Positions 35,465-43,829 of a stretch of 64,000 bases of DNA are shown piece after piece. The stretch lies in NCBI GenBank assembly GCA_031841125.1, contig CM063112.1:19432603-19496602 (forward strand), in the 5' to 3' direction. The stretch comes from Acanthococcus lagerstroemiae. Taxonomy: Eukaryota > Arthropoda > Insecta > Hemiptera > Eriococcidae. Each line of letters starts with the position of its first letter. Positions within the stretch are counted from its first letter, which is position 1. The notes beneath the pieces are model-generated. The model had not been told where the DNA came from. It made no database searches and saw nothing but the letters and a program-made list of their open reading frames with translations. The translations under genes and the position numbers were made by a program.

Positions 35465-37372
35465 GTTGGGATTATTATTTGTTACAATACATTTATTTTA
35501 TTTATCAATTATGTGTCGTCCCCAAAGTAGGGCCCATTAGTTCCCAGGCCCGTATCGGGCAAAGGTTTCACGTAAGCGCTCCCACTCTTTCCTATGTTTT
35601 ACAATTGTTTGAAAGTTTTTATTTTTTTTAAATTTATTCATGTCGTCCTTCCATCTTGTAATTTGTTTGCCCCCCCCTTCTTTATCCGTCCTACGGCTCC
35701 CAAAAAGTAGCTCTATAGGTCCATCGGTTGTCCACGAGGCGGGAGATATGACCTGCCCAGTTCCATTTGTTATTTCTGATATATCTGATTGTATCGATGT
35801 TATTTTTCAGTTTTGTTTTTATCGTTGCTGTATTTATATGGTCTCTCCTCTCAACACTGACCTTTCCATCGCATTCTGCGTGACTCTAATTTTATTTAGG
35901 ACTTTTTCTTTTAGAGGCCATGTTTGACATCCAGGTTAGGGCGGGTACGACGCACATATTGAATACTTGACTTTTTTGCTTCGTACTAAAGTTGTCTTTG
36001 AAAATATCTTTTAGGGACCAGTATTTCGACCATGCTTTTGTTATTCGTATATTTACTTCATTTTCGATTTGGTTTTGAAAAGCTATTTTTTGGCCTAGAT
36101 AAGTTCCCTCCTTCACTATTTCGATGTCTTTTCAGTCTATTAGAATTCTCTTTTGTCCCAGTGTTTTGGAAAGGATTTCGGTTTTTTGGGTATTTATTAT
36201 TAGTCCTGCTTTTTTGCTTTGCCTGTTTAGGTCTTTTAACATTTCCTTTAGTTCGTCTAGTGTTTCTGCAAAAAGAACTATATCGTGTGCGAATCTTAGA
36301 TTCGTTAGGCGACTACCGTTTATATTAATCCCCCTCCCCTTCCAGTTCAGATTTCTAAATATTTCTTCCAACGCGCAGTTGAATAGAATCGGCGATAAGG
36401 GCCTTGTCTCACTCCTTTTTTGATGTCAAAGTATTCGCCCGTCGTGTCCGTCCTAATCCTAGCTTTCATATTTCTATATTTTTCGTATATTAGTTTAATA
36501 AATTTTAGGGGAGTTCCTTGATTTTTGAGCGAGCTTAGCAGAAATTCGTGGCTTGTAGAATCAAAGGCCTTGTTGTAGTCTATTAGTCCTATATGTATGT
36601 CATTTCCGTACTCGTTACATTTTTCTATTATCTGATTGACCGTGTGTACAATGTACATCTGTACATGGTCCACTGTTGAGAAGGATCTTCGGAAACCCGC
36701 CTGCTCTATTGGTTGCTGCGAGATTAGTATTTTTCTAACTCTGTTTTCTAGCGCTTTTGAAAATATTTTGGAAATTATTGGAGTAAGGGTGATCGGTCTG
36801 TAATAATTTTCTAATTTGTGTTTTTTTTTACTAGTTCCCTTCCTCCCATTTTTATGTGTTCGTTGGTTATGTTGTCGTGACTGGGACTTTTTTTGATTGA
36901 TTTACTATTGCTTTGGTTTCTCTTCCCGAGAGAGAAGGTTCGTTTTCCACATTTTTGTTCAATAGATTTTCAATATCATCTTTATTGTTGTCATTATACA
37001 ATTCTGTGTAGTATTTTGTTATTATTTGGTTTATAACATTTCGGTCGCAGACCTTTCCACCTTCACTGTTTACGAAGTATGTGGTCCATTGTGTACCTGG
37101 ATTTAGTTTCCTTCTCATTTTCCTAAAGTTCTTATTGCCTTTCAAAGTTTTTTTTATTATTTCGTTTTTAGTTCTACAGTTTTTTTGTCTAATTTTGTTC
37201 CGAATTAGTCTCGAGACCACGTTTAATTTTATTTTTTCTATTTTTGTTTTTCCTTTGATTCTTATTAATCCACTTCTTTTAGCTTGCGTGCTTTTTATTT
37301 CTTCTTTTTGTTCGTTTATGTTTGTATTGTTATTACTGGTATTTGATTTTGATTCTGCTGACTCTGATATGG
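35465..37372 (-). mobile_element. 5'-truncated RTE-like LINE
   Basis: On the minus strand the order is linker (37220-36867), RT (36840-36132) and C-terminal region (36116-35520). Readings include YYRPITLTPIISKIFSKALE, QPIEQAGFRRSFSTVDHVQ, GLIDYNKAFDSTSHEFLL and KKGVRQG. LTNLRFAHDIVLFAETLDEL follows, where the FADD motif has become FAHD. Then come YLGQKIAFQNQIENEVNIR, ITKAWSKYWSLKDIFK and VFNMCVVPALTW. A frameshift follows KKGVRQG. The endonuclease is absent. An AATAAATG-rich tail is near 35470-35500. Confidence 0.85.
36132..36673 (-). pseudogene. LINE reverse transcriptase core with FAHD active site
   Basis: Two overlapping frames cover RT motifs. The first (36673-36347) carries DYNKAFDS, which holds one catalytic aspartate, and GVRQG. 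The second (36371-36132) carries FAHD in place of the canonical FADD, so one of the paired catalytic aspartates is a histidine. With the frameshift between them, the enzyme is dead. It belongs to the LINE at 35465-37372. Confidence 0.85.
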
Positions 37373-37375
37373 GGT

Positions 37376-37865
37376 ACGTTACCCTGGCCCCCCCAAATTT
37401 GATTTTAGACCCGATTTTGGGTTAGGGGAAATGTACCCGAAATGTACCCAAATGTACCGCTATTATTACAAAATGTACCTCCTCCCCTTGCGAAGGGGGA
37501 ACTAAAGTCCTTTGGTGGGGCCAGGGTAACGGGAGCCCCCCCAATTTGTCTGATTTCGTCAAATTTGGTTCGAATGAAATGTACCCGAAATGTACCGAAA
37601 TGTACCACCAATTATCTGAAATGTACCCCGTTTATAGCCGCGGGGGGGAGGATTCAAGTTGGTGGGGCTGTGGTAACGTTAGCCCCCCCATTTGTTCCAA
37701 TTTCTCCGAATTTGGGCAGAATGAAATGTACCCGAAATGTACCGAAATGTACCATCAATTATATAAAATGTACCCCCTCCCTTCCCATGTAATGACCAAA
37801 AGTATGAGGGGGCCGAAATGAATTAGAGCTTCCAACTTTACCTATTTCGTCACATTTGGTTCGGA
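37376..37865. repeat. ~150-bp satellite, about 3.3 units
   Basis: Units start at about 37376, 37527 and 37675, with a decayed partial from ~37820. Each has GTAAC(C/G), GCCCCCCCA, a TTTGGTTCG-like segment, then AAATGTACC repeated three or four times, and a G-rich close (GGTGGGGCYNNGG). Every unit carries several copies of the 9-mer AAATGTACC. It abuts the truncated 5' end of the LINE at 37372. Not coding. Confidence 0.8.
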
Positions 37866-38688
37866 ATATAATTATTTGGGTACTTCATTAGTGTTAAGGA
37901 ATATTCACACTTAACGAAAATATTAATAAACTAGGGGGCTCCGCCCCATGCCCGCTTTGCGGGCCCACCCCCGGAGTTAATGAAATATAGGTTAATTTGC
38001 ACTATAGAAACACAGAATTTATTTTATGTATATAGGAAAAAAAGTTAACCTCTATGAGGATGCACCTATTATCATTACACAGAGATACACCTTATGTAAA
38101 TATCAAACTACAGTATATGCATATACTGTAACTATTTCAAATTTAGAAGTGTCCACTGCAGGTAAAGTCGTTGATACATAGAGATAGATGTTCTCATACT
38201 GTCCGAGAGAAAAAAGCAGTTTTAATCAAAACATGTATTTTTTCGACTTCACATCAAGTTTACTGTTTCAAGGGAGACACATTGGAAATGTTAAACAAAG
38301 GCTAAAGAAATCAAGTAAAACTTCATTTTTCTACATGCACAGTTCTAATTATGGATTTTAAATATGACAGGTTATGTCATAACAAATGTATTAATATTAT
38401 TCAGAAGTGAGTTTATCTACTTTACATATGAAAAACAATATAGCCTATTACATGCAAAAAATTGAATTTTGTTTAGGCTTTACTCCATTTTAATTCATTA
38501 TCGATCGAGTAACCATTTTTTATGATTTTTCGGACTTCTGAGTATACATTCCCTTCTGAAATTTCTAGTTATAGTCCCTAGAGAGAAATTCAAGAACATA
38601 AAAATACTACATAAATTAATGATTTGTGAGTTAAATACTATTACGGCTACAAATTTCACTGTTCTGATATACCTTATGACTCTTTGAA
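37866..38688. other. Intergenic DNA with a GC-rich hairpin and a palindrome
   Basis: A GC-rich patch at 37933-37975 contains GGCTCCGCCCC and the hairpin GCCCGC-TTT-GCGGGC (37949-37963). It stands out in AT-rich DNA and resembles a transposon-end or UTR stem-loop. A perfect 22-bp palindrome centred on TATGCATA lies at 38109-38130. No gene is visible. Confidence 0.5.
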
Positions 38689-38689
38689 A

Positions 38690-40455
38690 GACTTCGAACA
38701 AAAAAATAAACAGGGGCTCACGGAAAATTATTTCTTAAGCCGACCAAATGGAGAATTCAATTTCCGAAGTTGGGGTCGGGGTCAACCCAACGGATCCACA
38801 ATAGATCTGAATCGAAAAAAGTTAACCATGAATAATCTTGAGAGGCTGAACGATCGAGAATTAGATTTGCGGAATTGGGGTGGAGACAATCCATCGGGTC
38901 CACAATATTATATTATTATTTTTATTTACTGAGAGTGTTATTGCCTTTTGCTGCTATAATCTAACTATTATTAAAACAAACGTAAATTATTAGAAGAGGG
39001 TTAACGTATTATTTGAATTGAAAAAGTAAGACGTTCACCAAGAATAACATTGAGAAGCTGGAAAATCGAGTTTTAGATTTTCGTCGTAGGTGGGAGAGTT
39101 ATTCCTTGATCCACAAAAGATCTCGATTAAAAATAAGGGGCTTGTGGAAAATTGTTTTTCAACATCTATAATCGAGAATTTGATTTCCGGAGGTAGGGTG
39201 TGGTCTACCCCACGGATCCACGAATTATTTCAATAAATAAATAAATAAAAAGTTCACCTACGAAAACTCGAAAATAATATACTCTTTTGGTGTTGGGGGC
39301 GCGACTCTACTTTTCCCGTGTAGAAAATGTATCAGTTGAAAAAAGGGGAGGCTTACGTAAAATAATTCAGAAATTTGAAGAATCGAAAATTAGATTTTCA
39401 GAGTTCAGAACGGGCTTCACCCCTCAAGTCCACAATAGATTTTATTCAAAAAAATTAAAGGTTCACGAAAAATGAATATTGAAGTCCGAAGATTCGAGAA
39501 TTTGATTTTCGGAGTTGGGGTTGAGGGTCCACATGTGGAATCCACAAAATACTTCGATCAACAAAATAAGGGGTTCGCGGAAAATTATTGTTCAAGCCTG
39601 AAAAATCGATAATTAGACTTCCGGAGTTGAGGTGATGGCCCACCCCTCGGAACCACAACAGACTTAAACAATCGAATATCATTTTTCACGTCAGAAATAT
39701 CGAGAGTTTGATTTGCAGAGTTGAGGGCGGGGTCAGCTCATCGGGACTCAACCATTAGACCCCACAAATGATTACAACTGAAAAACGGAAAAGGTCACGA
39801 AAAAGATTTCTAAAGGCCAAAAAATTGAGGATTCGATTTTCGGGGTTGGGGGTGGGTTCCATTCCTTGGATCCACAAAATAATTTAGAAGTTTGAAGAAT
39901 CGAATGTTATACTTTTGGAGTTAGGGTGGGGGTCTACCCCAGGTTCCACAAATTACTTCGATCAACAAATTAAGAGGTGCACAAATTCGAGAATTAGACT
40001 TTTGGAATTGGACCCACGAAAGATTCCAATTGCAAAAATTAACAGAGGTCATCAAAATCGAGAATTAGATTTTCGGTGTTAGGGTGGGGAGCACCTTCCG
40101 TTTTTCAGTTACATGTTTAAAACTGCTGAAATGGGCTATTCCTTTGCAATGTATTATGGTTTCATACACAAACATTTGTTTTCTGAATGAGGCCTCGCTT
40201 TCATTACACGGGGCATCCACAAGATGGCTATTTACATCTGAAAGTTCTTTGGTACACTGTGGGCCCCCTAATTTCGTCTTAGTGCGCACAACTTTCTGTT
40301 GTACTGTATTACAAAGCACATACCTGTGTTTCTTTACGGTCTACTCAATGAAAGTGGACCTATCACCTTGAGCCTCTTCCCCTACGGCAAACATACCCGC
40401 TGGACCCACATAAGATTTCAATTAAAAAATAAACAGTCACCAAAAATGACAGCAT
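38690..40455. repeat. Diverged ~105-bp satellite, about 12-13 units
   Basis: The unit contains ATCGAGAATTAGATTTTCGG, AGTTGGGGTGGGG, a CCAC-CGGATCCACAA segment, then TTCAAT-AAAAAAATAA and GGTTCACGAAAA. Recognisable starts lie near 38750, 38858, 39067, 39173, 39387, 39493, 39606, 39701, 39823, 39898, 39988 and 40059. A last half-unit follows at 40398-40455 after an inserted segment. Units are heavily diverged and vary in length. Confidence 0.8.
40088..40397. other. ~310-bp insertion within the satellite
   Basis: A satellite unit is cut after GGTGTTAGGGTGGGG and resumes with GCTGGACCCACATAAG. The intervening DNA has no satellite words. A 95-codon plus-strand frame (40084-40371) and an 84-codon minus-strand frame cross it, but neither is recognised. 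No TIRs or target duplication were seen. It may be a SINE-sized insertion or retained unique DNA. Confidence 0.45.
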
Positions 40456-40466
40456 AGGTGTAGTCA

Positions 40467-40502
<36 letters not shown>

Positions 40503-40541
40503 TAACAATAATGACAATAATAATAATAATAATAATAATAA
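40467..40541. repeat. AAT/AAC microsatellite, 3' tail of the adjacent LINE
   Basis: Runs of AAT with a few AAC units. It lies exactly at the 3' end of the minus-strand LINE that follows, so on that strand it is an ATT-type tail like those known for RTE-like elements. Confidence 0.85.
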
Positions 40542-41800
40542 TGTAACCTTGGATAGGTGGGCCATGTCAGTTATCCTGCCCATTTGAGGGCATAGGTTTC
40601 CACCATCTCTCTCCATATGTCACGGTCTCTCGCCAATCTTATCCATCTTCTCCCCAGCTCCTTGAAGTCGTCTCTCCAGCGTAGCATCGGTCGTCCCCTT
40701 GCACGTTTATGGCCATATGGGATCCAGTCGGTTGCAGTCTTATGCCATTTGAAATTCTTTTCCCTCATCAGGTGCCTCGCATATTTCAATTTTAATTTTC
40801 TGATTATGTAGCCAATATCCTTTACATTAATTCTTTCTTTGATGTCCAGAAGCTTAATTTTGTCTTTTAATTTGATTTTTAGGATGTTCCTAAACATTGA
40901 ATTTTGCATAACTTTTAACTTCTTTAAATGTCTTCTAGCTATTGGCCACATCTGGGCCCCATGTGTTGCCACTGGGAGCACACAGGTACTTACGATTCTT
41001 GCTATTGTTTTAATTTTCATGTTGCTTTTAAAAATATGTTTTTGTGCCCAACATGCTTTCCATGAGTTATTTATACAAATTTTAATTTCCTTATTACTTA
41101 TGTTTTTGAAAGATACAGTTTGTCTTAAGTACTTGTATTCATCGAATATCTCTAGTTCTGCTGCGCTGGATCAAAGGTATTTGTCCTTTTTCCCATCTTT
41201 CGTCATAATTTTGGATTTCCCCAGGTTGATCGATAATCCTACATTAGCCCCTTGTTGTGCCAAATCTTCTATCATTATATTTATATCTTTACTGTTTTTA
41301 CCTATTAATACGATGTCATCGGCAAATCTGAGATTATTAATCTTCACGCCATCTATCTTCAGCCCGTAACTATCCCAGTCCAGTTTTCTGAAAAGATCCT
41401 CCACAGTACAGCATTAAAGATGTTTGGTGACACTGGATCTCCCTGTTTGACTCCCCTACCCACTTTAAATATATCCCCCTTTATGGCCAGTGAAATATAT
41501 GCAACCGAGTCTTGGTATAAATTTTCTAATAATATTTTCGGGAACTCCTTGCGATGCTAGAGCATTCCAGGCGCTACAGTGACTGATAAATGAAATCAAA
41601 GGCCTTATTAAAATCGATGAATGTGATTCCCCTACCCACCTTAAATATATCCCCCTTTTTTGTCCAGTGAAATATATGCTACCGAGTTTTGGTATAAATT
41701 TTCTAATAATATTTTCGGGAACTCCTTGCGATGCTAGAGCATTCCAGGCGCTATGGTGACTGATAAATGGAATCAAAGGCCTTATTAAAATTGATGAATG
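40542..41800 (-). mobile_element. 5'-truncated RTE-like LINE
   Basis: The minus-strand readings in order are FRKLDWDSYGLKIDGVKI, LRFADDIVLIGKN (an intact FADD, 41404-41171), then after a gap VSTCVLPVATHGAQMW, MQNSMFRNILKIKLKDK and GYIIRKLKLKYARHLMRE. IPYGHKRARGRPMLRWRDDF and RRWIRLARDRDIWREMVETY close the protein (41020-40571). The last part is a 149-codon open frame. The 5' end at 41800 carries a partial tandem duplication of RT sequence. The ATT tail at 40467-40541 marks the 3' end. Confidence 0.85.
41453..41800. repeat. ~176-bp tandem duplication within the LINE RT
   Basis: 41453-41623 and 41629-41800 are near-identical direct copies. On the minus strand both read through NALASQGVPENIIRKFIPKL-like RT sequence followed by KVGRG-type residues. 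The duplication sits at the truncated 5' end of the LINE. Confidence 0.88.
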
Positions 41801-42895
41801 CCAAAACGGTATAATGAAGCAGAATTCCGAATTTTAAACAACACATTTTTTGTGAGCGGTGAAGTACCTAGAAGGGACTGGTTCGGAGCGACATTTTTTT
41901 CATCTTTGTGTTATGTAGAACATCGAGATTCGAGAACGAATGCGACGTAAAACACGACTTCTTCCCTGGAGCTGGAGGAGTCGTTCATGCACATGCGCAT
42001 ATAGAGCGTCGAGGAAACTTACGATTTTATAATATAGTAGCATATAGTAAGATTTACCAAATACCAATTAGCATGCAAATAATGTTTCTATCGAGCATTA
42101 TCGATAGCCCAGTAGTTTAAACTCGATTACTGTCGTCGTTTTAATCGTACTTAATCAAGAATGCACTGTTGATTAATGATTACGTTAAAATGACTTTAAA
42201 TAAAGTAAAGGCCTGCATCGAGTGCTCAAAACACTGTTCGATGGGCAGTTGAAAGGCGCAGTATAAAAGAAAAATTCATAGTAACAAAAATGTTTATAGA
42301 AAATAATAAAATCTACATAATTAAAAGTTAGTATGTACAAAAACAACAAAAACAGGTAAATGATTACAAAAAAACAGCATAGAACGATTTATACTCAACT
42401 ACAAAACAAAGGACGAAATAAAGAACTAAATAACAAAAATCGAACTGAAACATAACACTAACATAACCTTTAACATATGAAGGATGAAATGAAACCGTAA
42501 TTATTTATACTTAACTACAAGAGGAAGGATAAAATGAGAAACAAAACAACTAAAATCAAATTGTAAAAACAGTAACATAATATATCACAGTCATGTCAAG
42601 TATGAAATGGAACTGCAGACAGTTTTAGGTTACAATTTTTTTATTTTTAGTTTCTAGGCAAGTGAATCATTTATATGAGCAGATGAACAGTCTCCCAGTC
42701 CTTCAGAACATAAACAATGATAAGACAAAGTTCATGGAAGAAAACTGATTATTGTATTTTTAAATGGCGTTCAAAGTTGAAGAATCTCCTTTACCTGGCC
42801 AAAAGTGGACGATTTACCCTACACATAAACCATGCCCATAACAAAATGTATATAAAGTAAGGACCGGATACAGATTTGTAGGGACCTACATATGT
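41801..42895. other. 3' flank of the transposase-peptidase gene
   Basis: 41801-42290 is unique DNA with no gene seen. 42290-42650 is A-rich and contains the 117-bp repeat below. On the minus strand an AATAAA occurs at about 42643-42650, some 245 bp past the stop codon at 42896. It is a candidate polyadenylation signal. No inverted transposon end could be matched to the DNA upstream of the gene. Confidence 0.4.
42365..42615. repeat. ~117-bp tandem repeat, about 2 units
   Basis: TTTATACTCAACTACAA (42388) recurs as TTTATACTTAACTACAA (42504), each followed by GGA-GA-AAAATGA-like and ACTAAAATC words. GGATGAAATGAAACC (42481) recurs as GTATGAAATGGAACTGC (about 42600). The units are diverged. Confidence 0.6.
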
Positions 42896-43829
42896 CTAAA
42901 TAGAATAGACTAGTAACTGGCAGCGTACAGTCATATTACTCTTTGGCAAAATAATTTTACTGGGTCGTAGATCGTCGAATGTCTGCCAGCGACTTTCCGC
43001 AGACCGCCAGCAGTGGCAGATGTAATGGCCCATTGCATTATGATCCGCTGTACTTGGTGCAATAAATTCAACAGCACCTCTCAGGATATATATTTTTTCT
43101 TGTATCGTCAACTCTTTCTTAATGCTCCCTAATGCGCACATCATATCATAATTGCCGTCGGCCCCTGGTGTCGCAGGTTCTACAATGATGTGTTCACCAA
43201 CAAACGTATGGCGTGTGGTCTCCACTGACTGGCAACTTGGCTTTGCACATTTTGGGGCTGCTGGAAATATCGACTTCTGGATACTGTCTAGTAAATGACT
43301 ACCAGTTTTAGATGGTAAGTTGACCACCAGATTGACTCTCCTTCTAGTTGACTCGTATTTACAAATGTTGCATCGTATTTTTTCGACAACTGAAGGAAAT
43401 TCTTTCAGAAGCTCCCCTGCTAGATACGAAACTGTAGTTCGGGTGTCAACTGAGAAGTGATTTTTCGTTTTTTCCGGCTTAGCGTAAAATATTCTGTTCA
43501 AGATTTGCCCACGTTTTCGGTAAGCCTGTACGGTGACGCCATCCCGAATCAGATGTGCAAATAACTCGAACAACAGTGATCGGTCTTTTGTCGCATCCAC
43601 GAATTTCATGTAATTTGAACTATCGGCATATGTTGTACAAAATATTTGACAGATAGAATCAAAAGCGCAAGTGTTAGTAAACGTGTAGTATCGACGATTA
43701 AGTTGGATACCACATAAGTCAGTATTTCCATTTTTTAAAATACCAATGACGGGTGATTTGGATTTCGACTTCAAATTTAGAGCCGAAAATGTAGCGTCTC
43801 TCTCCAGATAACTTCTTTTTTTTTTTTTG
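42896..43829 (-). CDS. USP-like cysteine peptidase, probably the C-terminal part of one protein with the upstream transposase
   Basis: The frame is open on the minus strand from the poly-A run at 43816-43828 to a stop at 42896. It has no ATG at its head; numbering residues from the TTG at 43774, it is 292 aa. FTNTCAFDSICQI places a nucleophile Cys at 36 after Asn-Thr, like the Cys box of peptidase family C19. AMGHYICHCW holds the His at 250, and RWQTFDDL holds Asp 267/268. CNIC (135-138) and CAKPSC (176-181) resemble the zinc ribbon of USPs. A deubiquitinase or related isopeptidase role is inferred from these motifs. It overlaps the upstream ORF in the -1 frame, so it is probably translated by frameshifting or in a form without the A-run indel. 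Confidence 0.7.

Noticed and set aside
35640..37425. Plus-strand hydrophobic frames that look like membrane proteins
   Set aside because: They are antisense to the AT-rich minus-strand LINE, whose lysine- and asparagine-rich protein appears as phenylalanine and leucine on the other strand.
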